Below, one piece after another: positions 17,581 to 26,951 of a stretch of 64,000 bases of DNA. Position 1 is the stretch's first letter, and each line of letters starts with the position of its first letter. Position numbers and translations under genes: made by a program. This stretch comes from Arthrobacter sp. 260. Lineage in GTDB: Bacteria > Actinomycetota > Actinomycetes > Actinomycetales > Micrococcaceae. Below the pieces are notes generated by a model. The model made no database searches, had not been told where the DNA came from, and saw only the letters and a program-made list of their open reading frames with translations. The stretch covers positions 1-64,000 of the forward strand of contig NZ_JABFOE010000015.1 in the NCBI RefSeq assembly GCF_013116745.1, given 5' to 3'.

Positions 17581-18339
17581 ATGACTGAACAACTTGCCGT
17601 GGCCGTGCTCGGTGCCACCGGGCGGATGGGGTCGGAGGCCGTCAAGGCCATCGACTCCGCACCGGACCTGGACCTCGTCGCATCACTCGGCCGTGAGGAT
17701 TCGCTGGACACCCTAGTCGCCGCGGGAGCGCAGTACATCGTCGACCTGTCCGTCCCCGATGCCACTTTCGACAACGTGGCGTTCGCCGTCGAGCGTGGCA
17801 TCCACGCGGTGGTGGGAACCACCGGGTGGGACGACGCGCGTCTTGAGCGGCTCACCTCCCTCCTCGCCGACCACCCAGCGACCGGCGTGCTGATTGCCCC
17901 GAACTTCGCCCTCGGCTCAGTGCTGGCCAGCGCGTTCGCTGCCCGGGCGGCACGCTATTTCGAGTCGGTCGAGATTGTCGAGCTCCACCACCCCGACAAG
18001 GTCGACGCACCCTCGGGGACCGCAGTCCGGACCGCAGCCCTGATCGCCCAGGCGCGCCGGGAAGCCGGCGTCCCCGCCAGCCCCGACGCGACTACCAGCG
18101 AGCGCGCCGGTGCCCGCGGTGCCGATGTCGACGGCGTCCGGGTGCACTCGGTGCGCCTGCGCGGGCTGGTAGCGCACCAGGAGGTGCTACTTGGCGGCGT
18201 CGGGGAACAGCTCACCATCCGCCACGACTCATACCACCGTGAGTCCTTCATGCCCGGCGTGCTGCTGGGCGTCCGCACCGTCTCATCCCGCCCTGGCCTG
18301 ACGGTCGGGCTGGACGGCTACCTCGATCTGGAAGCGTGA
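17581..18339 (+). CDS. dapB: 4-hydroxy-tetrahydrodipicolinate reductase
   Basis: A 252-residue DapB that reduces the product of DapA with NAD(P)H in the diaminopimelate/lysine pathway. The nucleotide-binding loop is GATGRMG (residues 11-17). The catalytic region is ELHHPDKVDAPSGTA, with H136/H137 and K140. The neighbouring dapA, on the same strand, is about 1.8 kb downstream after an inserted leftward gene. Confidence 0.96.
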   Translation: MTEQLAVAVLGATGRMGSEAVKAIDSAPDLDLVASLGREDSLDTLVAAGAQYIVDLSVPDATFDNVAFAVERGIHAVVGTTGWDDARLERLTSLLADHPATGVLIAPNFALGSVLASAFAARAARYFESVEIVELHHPDKVDAPSGTAVRTAALIAQARREAGVPASPDATTSERAGARGADVDGVRVHSVRLRGLVAHQEVLLGGVGEQLTIRHDSYHRESFMPGVLLGVRTVSSRPGLTVGLDGYLDLEA

Positions 18340-18830
18340 AACCCCGCATGGCTGAACCCGTAGGATTCCTGGGCACGGTGAAGCGCCACCGCGCCAAAGT
18401 GGGGGTGGCCCTGGTGAGCCTGCTGCTCATCTTCTGGCTGGTCATCGCCCTGCAACGCAGCGTCATCCTGCTCACCGACCCTGACCTGGTGGCGAAAGCC
18501 CTCGGCCTGGCGTACCTGCTGCTGCCCCTGATCGGCGGCTGGGCCATGATCCGCGAGCTGTTGTTCGGCATGCAGACCTCGAAAATGGCCACCGAGCTCG
18601 ACGCCGAGGGAGGTCTTCCGGTCGACGACCTGCCGCGCACCCCGGCCGGGCGGATTGTTCGTTCCGCCGCCGACGAACGGTTCCCCGCCTACCAGGCGGA
18701 GGTGGAAGCAGCCCCCGAGGACTGGCGCAGCTGGTTCAGGCTGTCCTGCGCCTACGACGCCGCCGGCGACCGGACCCGCGCACGCCGGTCCATGAGGACT
18801 GCCGGAAAGCTGTACAAGACAGCCCACTAG
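18336..18830 (+). CDS. Small membrane protein with TPR-like tail
   Basis: A 164-residue protein starting at a GTG that overlaps the dapB stop (GTGA); an ATG at 18348 is an alternative. It has two transmembrane helices (about residues 24-42 and 55-72). The hydrophilic C-terminus ends in one TPR-like helix pair (DWRSWFRLSCAYDAAGDRT). Not recognised as a named enzyme. Coupling to dapB suggests a link to cell-wall precursor supply, which is inference. Confidence 0.8.
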   Translation: MKPRMAEPVGFLGTVKRHRAKVGVALVSLLLIFWLVIALQRSVILLTDPDLVAKALGLAYLLLPLIGGWAMIRELLFGMQTSKMATELDAEGGLPVDDLPRTPAGRIVRSAADERFPAYQAEVEAAPEDWRSWFRLSCAYDAAGDRTRARRSMRTAGKLYKTAH

Positions 18831-18848
18831 CGACGGACCAGTCCGTCG
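18831..18848. terminator. Hairpin between convergent genes
   Basis: CGACGGA (18831-18837) and TCCGTCG (18842-18848) flank a 4-base loop, directly after the upstream stop codon and just before the end of the leftward gene. Confidence 0.6.
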
Positions 18849-18850
18849 GG

Positions 18851-20023
18851 TTAGCTGTTCAGGCCTGACCGCGCCGCCCGGGACGCACCCGAGGTCAGCA
18901 GTTCCAGCGGTCCGCGGGCGTTGATCCGCAGGAAAAGAATGCCCAGTACGACGAACACCAGCACCTGTCCCCAGTAGACCAGCGACGGGTCGGGGGGAGG
19001 CTCCTGGGCATCAACCACGCTCATGGTCCAGATATGGATGGTGTACAGGGTCAGGGTCATCGCACCCGGCCCGGACAGGGGCAACAGCGCCGGTTCGTAC
19101 CGGCGGGTCGCGAGCAGGCACAGCCCGATCACGAGTGCCGAAGTGCCTCCCGTGTGGAGCAGGTCCAGCGGAGAACCCGAGTGGGGAGCGCTGACAGCCA
19201 GCCACCACCAGGAGCCGGACTGGTCCACCCCGGTCAGGCTGACATTCATCATCGCCTCCAGGGGGTACCGGCTGCCATCGGGGGTCTGCAGCAGGGCGGC
19301 CAGGCCGCCCAGGGGCCCGAGCAGGTAGCCGCTGACCAGTTTCGCCGCGACTGCCACCGCCAAGCCTCCGGCCAACAACCCCAGCTGCACCCGCAAGTCC
19401 TGCAGCCGCAGACGCCCGATGACCATACCGATCAGGAGGTAGCTCAACCACTGCAGCGCCGGGTAGTACCCGGTCACCGTGATGTCTGCCAGCAGGGTGA
19501 GGGGTTCGAACAACGTCTCGAAAAGGGGATTACCGCCCACCGAAGAGGGGCTGACCGTTTCGGCGATCCACGGGCGGAGCAAATAAGCGGCCACCGGGGA
19601 CAACAGGGTCCAGCCGATCGCCCACCCGAGGAGCTGCCGCAACGGCAGAGACACAAACGGCAGCGCGATCAGGAACAGGACCCCGTAATGGAACAGGATG
19701 ATGGCAATGTTGGTTTCCAGCCCGCCCAGCATCAAGCCGATCACCATGATCACCGCCGCGCGGGCCGCGATGCCCCGCCGGTCCATCGACAGCACCTCGC
19801 GGTTGTGGACCCGGTGGCCCCCAGTCAGCAGGGCCAGGCCGAGACCGGCGACAACGGCAAACAGGGCCGACGCCTTCCCGGAAAAGAGCAGGGCCACCCA
19901 AGAGGCATCAGCGGTGCCAGCGATGTAGAGGGGAAAAATGTGGGTACTCATCATCCCGAAGAGGGCGATACCGCGGGCGGCGTCGACCCCGCTCACACGC
20001 CGGGAGACCTTGGGGGATGCCAT
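18851..20023 (-). CDS. Heparan-alpha-glucosaminide N-acetyltransferase-like / DUF418-type membrane protein
   Basis: A 390-residue polytopic protein with about ten transmembrane helices. The N-terminal RVSGVDAARGIALFGMMSTH is the hallmark of the acyltransferase-like family (HGSNAT/DUF418), with further conserved HYGVLFLIALPF and the C-terminal region around TLTLYTIHIW. Such proteins are thought to move acyl groups across the membrane onto envelope molecules; the substrate here is unknown. It interrupts the dap genes on the opposite strand. Confidence 0.85.
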   Translation of the reverse strand: MASPKVSRRVSGVDAARGIALFGMMSTHIFPLYIAGTADASWVALLFSGKASALFAVVAGLGLALLTGGHRVHNREVLSMDRRGIAARAAVIMVIGLMLGGLETNIAIILFHYGVLFLIALPFVSLPLRQLLGWAIGWTLLSPVAAYLLRPWIAETVSPSSVGGNPLFETLFEPLTLLADITVTGYYPALQWLSYLLIGMVIGRLRLQDLRVQLGLLAGGLAVAVAAKLVSGYLLGPLGGLAALLQTPDGSRYPLEAMMNVSLTGVDQSGSWWWLAVSAPHSGSPLDLLHTGGTSALVIGLCLLATRRYEPALLPLSGPGAMTLTLYTIHIWTMSVVDAQEPPPDPSLVYWGQVLVFVVLGILFLRINARGPLELLTSGASRAARSGLNS

Positions 20024-20098
20024 GATCTGATCGTCTCACAGCGGCCCTGCCTGCCGTGGCGGAAGGACGCAGCGGCGACTTAACAGTTGCGAACCGGG

Positions 20099-20104
20099 TA
20101 ACGT
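20099..20104 (+). promoter_or_regulatory. -10 box of dapA-rnj (leaderless pattern)
   Basis: TAACGT ends seven bases before the dapA ATG at 20112, and no ribosome site is present. Confidence 0.5.
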
Positions 20105-20111
20105 TTTACCC

Positions 20112-21056
20112 ATGGCCCTCACCAATTCCCACACCCTTCCCTTCGGCACCCTCAGCATCGCGATGGTCACCTTGTTCCACGCTGACGGCAGCGTGGACTT
20201 CGACGCGACCGCCGAGCTCGCCAACCAGTTGGTCGACGACGGCTGCGACAGCCTGGTGATCTCCGGCACGACCGGTGAGACATCCACCCTTGAGGACCAG
20301 GAAAAGGAAGACCTCTTCCGGGTGGTCGTGGAAGCCGTGGGAGGACGAGCGAAAGTCATCGCGGGCACGGGCACCAACCACACCTCGCACTCAATCGAAA
20401 TGGCCCAGCGGGCCGCACGCGCCGGTGTCGACGGACAATTGGTGGTCACCCCCTACTACAACAAGCCCACCCAGGCGGGGGTCCTGGCCCACTTCGAGGC
20501 TGTCGCCGATGCCACCGACCTGCCGATCATGATCTACGACATCCCGGGCCGGTCAGGCATCCCCATCCACACCGAGACGATGATCCGGTTGGCCGACAAC
20601 CCCAAAATCGTCGCGCTCAAGGACGCCAAGGCTGACTTCGCCGAGATCACCCGCGTGCTCGCCAACACCACACTCGACGTGTACTCCGGCGACGACGGAC
20701 TCACCCTGCCGTGGATGATCGCCGGCGGTGTCGGTGTGGTCAGTGTGAGCGCCCACGTCGCCACCGCGCAGTTCCGGGCTCTGGTCGACGCCGCTGCAGC
20801 CGGGGACGTCACCACCGCCCGCCGCATCCACTTCGAGCTGGACCCGGTGGTCCGGGCCGTCATGACCCACATCCCCGGAGCCGTATCGGCTAAGCAAATC
20901 CTCAAGATGCAGGGGCTCATCCCCAACGCCGTTGTGCGGCTGCCACTGGTCGGACCCTCCGCCGTCGAGATGGAAACTGTGCTCGCTGACCTCGCAGAAG
21001 CGGGGATGAACTTCGACACCCCCCGCACCCGGCGCACCCACGGAACCCCGGCATGA
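20112..21056 (+). CDS. dapA: 4-hydroxy-tetrahydrodipicolinate synthase
   Basis: A 314-residue TIM-barrel lyase/aldolase that condenses pyruvate with aspartate semialdehyde. The Schiff-base lysine is K170 in IVALKDAKAD. Other motifs are VISGTTGETSTLE and VTPYYNKPTQAG, which carries the catalytic tyrosine. It overlaps rnj by 4 bases (ATGA), so the two share an mRNA. Confidence 0.96.
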   Translation: MALTNSHTLPFGTLSIAMVTLFHADGSVDFDATAELANQLVDDGCDSLVISGTTGETSTLEDQEKEDLFRVVVEAVGGRAKVIAGTGTNHTSHSIEMAQRAARAGVDGQLVVTPYYNKPTQAGVLAHFEAVADATDLPIMIYDIPGRSGIPIHTETMIRLADNPKIVALKDAKADFAEITRVLANTTLDVYSGDDGLTLPWMIAGGVGVVSVSAHVATAQFRALVDAAAAGDVTTARRIHFELDPVVRAVMTHIPGAVSAKQILKMQGLIPNAVVRLPLVGPSAVEMETVLADLAEAGMNFDTPRTRRTHGTPA

Positions 21057-22744
21057 CAGTATCCGCTGCCACGGCGCTCCTCACCCCGCCCGACCTCGCG
21101 GCGGGTGTGCTGCGTATCGTTCCCCTCGGCGGTCTCGGTGAAATCGGCCGGAACATGGCAGTGTTCGAGCTGGACGGCAAGCTGCTCATCGTCGACTGTG
21201 GTGTGCTGTTCCCCGAGGAGACCCAGCCCGGGGTGGACCTGATCCTCCCGGACTTCTCCTACATCGAGGACCGGCTCGACGACGTCGTCGGTCTGGTCCT
21301 GACCCACGGCCATGAAGACCACATCGGGGCTGTGCCGTACCTGCTGCGGCTCAAGAAAGACATTCCCCTGATCGGCTCCCAGCTCACCCTGGCCCTGATC
21401 GAGGCGAAACTCCAGGAACACCGGATCACCCCCTACACCCTCACGGTCACCGAGGGGCAGATCGAACAGTTCGGACCGTTCGAGTGTGAGTTCGTGGCAG
21501 TCAACCATTCAATCCCCGACGCGCTGGCGGTCTTCATCCGCACCAAGGCGGGAAACGTCCTGCACACCGGCGACTTCAAGATGGACCAGCTACCGCTCGA
21601 CGGGCGCATCACCGACCTGCGGGCGTTCGCGCGGCTGGGCGAGGAGGGGGTCGACCTGTTCATGGTCGATTCCACCAACGCCGACGTGCCCGGGTTCACC
21701 ACCGCTGAACGCGAGATCGGGCCCGTGCTGAACCGCTTGTTCGGCCAGGTCAGCAAACGCATCATCGTCGCCTCGTTCTCCTCCCACATCCACCGGGTGC
21801 AGCAGGTCCTGGACGCGGCCGAGGCGCACGACAGGAAGGTTTGCTTCGCCGGACGCTCGATGGTGAGGAACATGACCATCGCGGCGAAACTGGGCTACCT
21901 CAGGGTCCCCGAAGGGATCCTCGTGGACATCAAGAACGTCGACGCACTGCCGGACCACAAGGTGGTGCTCATGTCCACCGGATCGCAGGGCGAACCGATG
22001 GCCGCCCTCTCCCGGATGGCCAACGGCGACCACCGGATCACCGTGGGCAAGGGGGACACCGTGATCCTCGCATCTTCACTGATCCCCGGCAACGAGAACG
22101 CTGTCTTCCGGGTCATCAACGGGCTACTGAAACTCGGCGCCGACGTCGTCCACAAGGGCAACGAGAAGGTGCACGTGTCCGGTCACGCAGCGGCCGGGGA
22201 ACTGCTGTACTGCTACAACATTCTCAAGCCCCGCAACGTGATGCCGGTGCACGGGGAGACGCGGCACCTGATCGCCAATGCCCGGCTGGCCGAGCAGACC
22301 GGTGTCCCCACCGAGAACGTTCTACTCACTGACGACGGGTCGGTCATCGACCTGGTGGATGGTGTCGCACGCATCGTCGGGGCGGTGGAGTGTGGGTTCG
22401 TCTACGTGGATGGATCGAGTATCGGGGAAATCACCGACGCTGATCTGAAGGACCGCCGTATCCTCGGCGAGGAAGGCTTCATCTCCATCGTTACGGTGGT
22501 GAACCGCAGTACCGGCAAGATCGTCTCCGGCCCCGACATCCATGCCCGCGGCTTCGCCGAGGACGATTCGGTGTTCGACGAGATCAAGCCCAAGCTGAAC
22601 GCGGCCCTCGAGGAAGCGGTGATGAGCAACAAGGACCACTCGGTCTACCAACTGCAGCAGGTGGTCCGCCGGGTGATCGGCACCTGGGTCAACCGCCGTT
22701 ACCGCCGTCGGCCGATGATCATCCCGGTGGTCCTGGAGGCGTAG
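21053..22744 (+). CDS. rnj: Ribonuclease J
   Basis: A 563-residue metallo-beta-lactamase/beta-CASP nuclease with 5'-3' exonuclease and endonuclease activity. The zinc motif THGHEDHIG gives H85, H87, D89 and H90, and a further ligand region is LHTGDFKMD. The beta-CASP region is around FMVDSTNADVPGFT, and ILKPRNVMPVHGE lies near the end of the catalytic core. The C-terminal domain ends at the normal length. Confidence 0.96.
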   Translation: MTVSAATALLTPPDLAAGVLRIVPLGGLGEIGRNMAVFELDGKLLIVDCGVLFPEETQPGVDLILPDFSYIEDRLDDVVGLVLTHGHEDHIGAVPYLLRLKKDIPLIGSQLTLALIEAKLQEHRITPYTLTVTEGQIEQFGPFECEFVAVNHSIPDALAVFIRTKAGNVLHTGDFKMDQLPLDGRITDLRAFARLGEEGVDLFMVDSTNADVPGFTTAEREIGPVLNRLFGQVSKRIIVASFSSHIHRVQQVLDAAEAHDRKVCFAGRSMVRNMTIAAKLGYLRVPEGILVDIKNVDALPDHKVVLMSTGSQGEPMAALSRMANGDHRITVGKGDTVILASSLIPGNENAVFRVINGLLKLGADVVHKGNEKVHVSGHAAAGELLYCYNILKPRNVMPVHGETRHLIANARLAEQTGVPTENVLLTDDGSVIDLVDGVARIVGAVECGFVYVDGSSIGEITDADLKDRRILGEEGFISIVTVVNRSTGKIVSGPDIHARGFAEDDSVFDEIKPKLNAALEEAVMSNKDHSVYQLQQVVRRVIGTWVNRRYRRRPMIIPVVLEA

Positions 22745-22794
22745 CGCCCAGCGGTTCTGCCGCGTTTGTCCCGGGATTCCAGGGCCGAGTCCGG

Positions 22795-22800
22795 TACCGT
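22795..22800 (+). promoter_or_regulatory. -10 box of ftsK (leaderless pattern)
   Basis: TACCGT ends seven bases before the ATG at 22808. This supports that start over the upstream in-frame start at 22766. Confidence 0.5.
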
Positions 22801-22807
22801 TGGCACT

Positions 22808-25753
22808 ATGGCGACTCGTACTTCCCCGGGCCCCAGAGGTTCACAACAGTCGCGCGGTAAGAACACCTCGGCTGCTGCGCGTTCAACTTCGGGCCGAAGC
22901 GGTGCTAACAAAAGCGGTGGCAACACCCGGCAACCGACCAAGAAGCAGCCTGTGCTGCCCAACGACACCGGGGCCAGTGACTCCCTGCCGCTGCCCTTGC
23001 GTGCCCTCCGCGGACTGTGGATGGGCACCGCCCACATGGTCGCCTCCGGCATCCGCAAGTTCGGCCACGACGTCCGCCCCGAGAAGGAGTTGCGCCGTGA
23101 CGGTACCGGCCTGTTCCTGATGATCCTCAGTGTGGCGGTAGCCGCCGTCGAGTGGTGGGCCCTCACCGGGCCCGGTGCCGACGTCGTGCACGCGGTGGCA
23201 GCCGGAACCTTCGGCTGGATGGCCCTGCTGGTTCCCTTCATGCTGCTGATCGGTGCGGTGCGCCTGTTCAGGTACCCCGAGAATCACCGGGCTAATAACC
23301 GGGTGGGAATCGGCATGACCATCGCCCTGTTCGCAGGCTCCGGAATTGCGCACTTCTCCGGCGGGGCCCCGGCCCTCGCCGACGGTTTCGAACGGCTCTG
23401 GCAGGCCGGGGGAGTGGTCGGGTTCCTCGTGGCCGGTCCGCTGAGCGGCCTCCTCACCATGTGGCCGGTGATTATCCTGCTGAGCGTGCTGATCTTCCTG
23501 AGCGTGCTGATCGTCACCGCCACCCCGTTCCGTCACATTCCGTCCCGGCTCCGTGCCCTCTATGAGCACCTGATGGGTCAGGACCTGATCGAGCGGGACC
23601 TGCAGCACGCGAACGATGCGGCAGCTGGGAATGCCACCGAGCAACACGACCAGAGCTACCTCGACCAGCGCCATTCCGCGCCAGCCAAGAAGCCCAAGCG
23701 GAAAATGCGGCTCTTCGGCCGGGACAAGCCAGCCGGACCGACCCAGGCCGAACTGGACGGCTACGTCGGCGACGAGGCCTTTGAACGCGCGGTCCTCGAC
23801 GACGACCAGGACGACCCGGACGAGGCGCAGCGCAGCCTCCAGTCCCGCCAGGCGGCCGCCCGCGACGCTGCAGCCGTTCCGGCCGAGCCACGGGTGCCGC
23901 CCGGGGTCCGCCGTCCCACCCAGCAGGAACGCGCCACCGAGAAGATCAAGCAGGAACACGGCCTGATCCCCGATGGCGGCACCGACGCTCACCCGGCCAC
24001 GGAGGCAATGGCCGCCCTTCCCACGGCCGCGCCGCACGTCCCCTCGACACCGGTCCAGCCGCAGGTCCCTCCCACCCCCATGCCGCAGCGCACCGAGCAG
24101 CTCCAACTGGCGGGGGACGTCACCTACACCCTGCCCCCCTCCGATTACCTGCCGGCCGGAACGCCGCCCAAGGAACGTTCCGAGGCCAACGACTCGGTGG
24201 TCGCAGCCCTGACCCACACCCTCGACCAGTTCCACGTCGACGCGAAAGTGACCGGGTTCTCCCGTGGCCCCACGGTGACCCGCTATGAGATCGAGCTGGC
24301 TCCGGGGACCAAGGTGGAACGGGTCACCGCGCTGTCCAAGAACATCTCCTACGCGGTGGCAAGCTCGGACGTCCGGATCCTGTCTCCGATCCCGGGCAAA
24401 TCGGCAATCGGCATCGAAATACCCAACACCGACCGTGAGACCGTGTCGCTGGGCGATGTGCTGCGTTCCGGCAACGCCCGCAAGACCGACCACCCGATGG
24501 TGATGGGCGTGGGCAAGGATGTTGAAGGCGGCTTCGTCGTCGCGAACCTCGCGAAGATGCCGCACCTCCTGGTCGCGGGCGCCACCGGTGCAGGCAAGTC
24601 GTCGTTCGTGAACTCGATGATCACCTCGATCCTGATGCGCTCCACCCCCGACGAGGTGCGCATGGTCATGGTTGACCCCAAGCGGGTGGAACTGACCGCC
24701 TACGAGGGCGTCCCGCACCTGATCACCCCCATCATCACCAGCCCCAAGAAGGCCGCAGAGGCGCTGCAGTGGGTGGTCCGCGAGATGGACACCCGCTACG
24801 ACGACCTCGCGAACTACGGCTACAAGCACATCGACGACTTCAATAAGGCGGTCCGCAACGGGAAGGTGGTCCCGCCCGAGGGCTCCAAGCGTGTGGTGCG
24901 GCCGTACCCGTATCTGCTGGTCATCGTCGACGAGCTCGCCGACCTGATGATGGTGGCGCCACGCGACGTCGAGGACTCGATCGTGCGCATCACCCAGCTG
25001 GCCCGCGCCGCAGGCATCCATCTGGTGCTCGCCACCCAGCGGCCGTCAGTCGACGTTGTCACCGGATTGATCAAGGCCAACGTGCCCTCACGGATGGCGT
25101 TCGCGACGTCGTCGGTCACCGACTCCCGGGTGGTCTTGGACCAGCCCGGCGCCGAGAAGCTCATCGGCCAGGGCGACGCGCTCTTCCTTCCCATGGGAGC
25201 CTCCAAACCGATGCGTGTCCAGGGAGCCTGGGTCACCGAATCGGAGATCCACCGGGTGGTGGAACACGTCAAGGGTCAGCTCAAGGCCAACTACCGCGAG
25301 GACGTTGCGGTGGAGGCACCCAAGAAGCAGATCGACGACGACATCGGCGACGATCTCGACGTCCTCCTGCAGGCGACCGAACTGGTGGTCACCACCCAGT
25401 TCGGATCCACCTCGATGCTGCAGCGCAAGCTCCGGGTCGGGTTCGCGAAGGCGGGCCGGCTGATGGACCTGCTGGAGTCCCGCGGGGTGGTCGGCCCCTC
25501 TGAGGGTTCGAAGGCCCGCGATGTGCTCGTCAAACCTGACGACCTCGCCGAGGTGCTCGGCGCCATGCGTGGCGACGGGCCGATCTCGGTACCCGACGAA
25601 CCGGTGTCGGCAGCGGGCGCCGGTGCGTCCTCAGGGCCGATCGACCTGGTGGCGGACGACCTCGAGTCACGCCGCCAGGCGGGTCAGTACCATGACGGAT
25701 CGGACGACGATGATGACGGTTCCACTGACGCCTGGAGCCTCACGGGAAGGTAG
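22808..25753 (+). CDS. ftsK: DNA translocase FtsK
   Basis: About 981 residues. A basic disordered N-terminus precedes four transmembrane helices (roughly residues 100-235). A charged, proline-rich linker runs to about residue 440. The RecA-like motor then has Walker A GATGAGKSS near residue 590 and the Walker B segment YLLVIVDELADLMM. The C-terminal winged-helix gamma domain (about 850-925) includes GFAKAGRLMDLLE, and would read the polar KOPS sequences. It pumps chromosome ends through the division septum. Confidence 0.96.
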   Translation: MATRTSPGPRGSQQSRGKNTSAAARSTSGRSGANKSGGNTRQPTKKQPVLPNDTGASDSLPLPLRALRGLWMGTAHMVASGIRKFGHDVRPEKELRRDGTGLFLMILSVAVAAVEWWALTGPGADVVHAVAAGTFGWMALLVPFMLLIGAVRLFRYPENHRANNRVGIGMTIALFAGSGIAHFSGGAPALADGFERLWQAGGVVGFLVAGPLSGLLTMWPVIILLSVLIFLSVLIVTATPFRHIPSRLRALYEHLMGQDLIERDLQHANDAAAGNATEQHDQSYLDQRHSAPAKKPKRKMRLFGRDKPAGPTQAELDGYVGDEAFERAVLDDDQDDPDEAQRSLQSRQAAARDAAAVPAEPRVPPGVRRPTQQERATEKIKQEHGLIPDGGTDAHPATEAMAALPTAAPHVPSTPVQPQVPPTPMPQRTEQLQLAGDVTYTLPPSDYLPAGTPPKERSEANDSVVAALTHTLDQFHVDAKVTGFSRGPTVTRYEIELAPGTKVERVTALSKNISYAVASSDVRILSPIPGKSAIGIEIPNTDRETVSLGDVLRSGNARKTDHPMVMGVGKDVEGGFVVANLAKMPHLLVAGATGAGKSSFVNSMITSILMRSTPDEVRMVMVDPKRVELTAYEGVPHLITPIITSPKKAAEALQWVVREMDTRYDDLANYGYKHIDDFNKAVRNGKVVPPEGSKRVVRPYPYLLVIVDELADLMMVAPRDVEDSIVRITQLARAAGIHLVLATQRPSVDVVTGLIKANVPSRMAFATSSVTDSRVVLDQPGAEKLIGQGDALFLPMGASKPMRVQGAWVTESEIHRVVEHVKGQLKANYREDVAVEAPKKQIDDDIGDDLDVLLQATELVVTTQFGSTSMLQRKLRVGFAKAGRLMDLLESRGVVGPSEGSKARDVLVKPDDLAEVLGAMRGDGPISVPDEPVSAAGAGASSGPIDLVADDLESRRQAGQYHDGSDDDDDGSTDAWSLTGR

Positions 25754-25756
25754 CCT
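25751..25756 (+). promoter_or_regulatory. -10 box of pgsA overlapping the ftsK stop
   Basis: TAGCCT ends six bases before the pgsA GTG at 25763. Its first three bases are the ftsK stop codon TAG. Confidence 0.5.
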
Positions 25757-25762
25757 AGTGCC

Positions 25763-26389
25763 GTGAGTATTCCTCCGGCCCAACAGGTCCCCACGCTGAA
25801 CATCGCCAACGTCCTCACGGTGGTGCGCATCCTGCTGGTCCCGTTCTTCATCTGGTTCCTGCTCCTTGACGAGAGCGCCGACGACGGGTCCGGCGGACTG
25901 TTCCGCTGGCTCGCGGTGGCAGTGTTCGCGGTTGCCATCTACACCGACAAGCTCGACGGCGACCTGGCCCGGAGCCGGGGACTGATCACCGATTTCGGGA
26001 AGATCGCCGACCCCATCGCCGACAAACTGCTGATCGGCGCCGCCCTGATCCTGCTGTCCATCCTCGGGGAACTCTGGTGGTGGGTCACCATCGTGATCCT
26101 CGTGCGCGAACTCGGGATCACAGTGCTGCGGTTCGCCGTCATCAGGTACGGCGTGATGCCCGCATCCCGGGGCGGGAAACTCAAGACAGTGATCCAGACG
26201 TTCGCCATCTTCCTGTACCTTCTCCCGCTGGCTGGGCTGGTCGGCGGGTGGTACACCTGGCTCGCCGTCGCGGTGATGCTCGCGGCAGTCGCCGTCACCG
26301 TCGTGACTGGTCTGGACTACATTCTCCAGGCCATCAGGTTGCGGCGGGGTGCGCGCGCGTCCGGGCAACCCGGCGCTCCGGCGTCGTAA
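25763..26389 (+). CDS. pgsA: CDP-alcohol phosphatidyltransferase (probable PgsA)
   Basis: A 208-residue membrane enzyme, probably CDP-diacylglycerol-glycerol-3-phosphate 3-phosphatidyltransferase. The family motif reads DGDLARSRG, then DFGKIADPIADK, giving the metal-binding aspartates. The N-terminus LNIANVLTVVRILLVPFF is typical of PgsA, and about five transmembrane helices are present. The order ftsK-pgsA-cinA-clgR is conserved in actinobacteria. Confidence 0.9.
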   Translation: MSIPPAQQVPTLNIANVLTVVRILLVPFFIWFLLLDESADDGSGGLFRWLAVAVFAVAIYTDKLDGDLARSRGLITDFGKIADPIADKLLIGAALILLSILGELWWWVTIVILVRELGITVLRFAVIRYGVMPASRGGKLKTVIQTFAIFLYLLPLAGLVGGWYTWLAVAVMLAAVAVTVVTGLDYILQAIRLRRGARASGQPGAPAS

Positions 26390-26392
26390 CCT
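26387..26392 (+). promoter_or_regulatory. -10-like box of cinA overlapping the pgsA stop
   Basis: TAACCT begins with the pgsA stop codon TAA and ends eight bases before the cinA ATG at 26401. No ribosome site is visible. Confidence 0.35.
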
Positions 26393-26400
26393 CGACGCCG

Positions 26401-26907
26401 ATGCACAGTTCCCTACTCACCGGATCGGCTGCCGAGGTGGTCCGTCTGGCGACCAGCCTGCGCCTCAGCCTCGCAACCGCCGAATCCCTGACGGCCGGGA
26501 TGGTGTGCGCCGCGCTGGGTGCGGTGCCCGGTGCTTCGGCCGTACTGCAGGGCGGGGCGGTGACCTACCAGAACGAGATCAAGGTGGGGGTGCTCGGCGT
26601 CGACCCGGTGGGGCTTGCCGCCACCGGTGCCGTGCACGCCGACGTCGCCCGACAGATGGCCGACGGTGCCCGCCGGGTCTTCGGGGCCGACCTTGCCGTC
26701 TCCACCACCGGCGCCGCAGGCCCGGAGCCGCACGGCGGGAAGCCTGTAGGGACAGTATTTGTGGCACTGGCGTCGGCGGCCGGAACCACCGTCGAGGAGT
26801 ACCTGTTCGACGGCGACCGGGAGACGGTGCGCGCCCTTGCGTGCGGTGCTGCGCTCGATCAGGTGGCCGCTGTGTTACGGGCGCAGGACCCGGGGAACAA
26901 AATCTAG
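26401..26907 (+). CDS. CinA family protein (nicotinamide-nucleotide amidase domain)
   Basis: A 168-residue stand-alone C-terminal CinA domain of the PncC type, which deamidates nicotinamide mononucleotide. The conserved LATAESLTAGMV, VTYQNEIKVGVLGV and STTGAAGPEPHGGKPVGTV segments are present. The N-terminal molybdopterin-binding-like domain of longer CinA proteins is absent. The ATG at 26401 lies just past the pgsA stop. Confidence 0.92.
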   Translation: MHSSLLTGSAAEVVRLATSLRLSLATAESLTAGMVCAALGAVPGASAVLQGGAVTYQNEIKVGVLGVDPVGLAATGAVHADVARQMADGARRVFGADLAVSTTGAAGPEPHGGKPVGTVFVALASAAGTTVEEYLFDGDRETVRALACGAALDQVAAVLRAQDPGNKI

Positions 26908-26945
26908 GACCGAACAGTTATCATTACTGTCAGCCATTGAACAGG

Positions 26946-26951
26946 TTGACA
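26946..26951 (+). promoter_or_regulatory. Possible -35 box upstream of clgR
   Basis: A consensus TTGACA lies in the 219-base gap before clgR, followed at poor spacing by TAGGCT and TACCAA. It also forms the right arm of an imperfect inverted repeat (CTGTCA...TGACAG). The gap holds no other gene, apart from the possible upstream clgR extension. Confidence 0.35.

Noticed and set aside
19034..20083. A 349-codon plus-strand open frame opposite the acyltransferase-like gene
   Set aside because: Gln/Arg/His-rich composition typical of antisense frames; the opposite strand has ten well-formed transmembrane helices.
22883..25021. A 712-codon open frame on the minus strand opposite ftsK
   Set aside because: It is fully antisense to a clear FtsK, is rich in His/Gly/Arg as expected of a GC-rich shadow frame, and has no recognisable domain.
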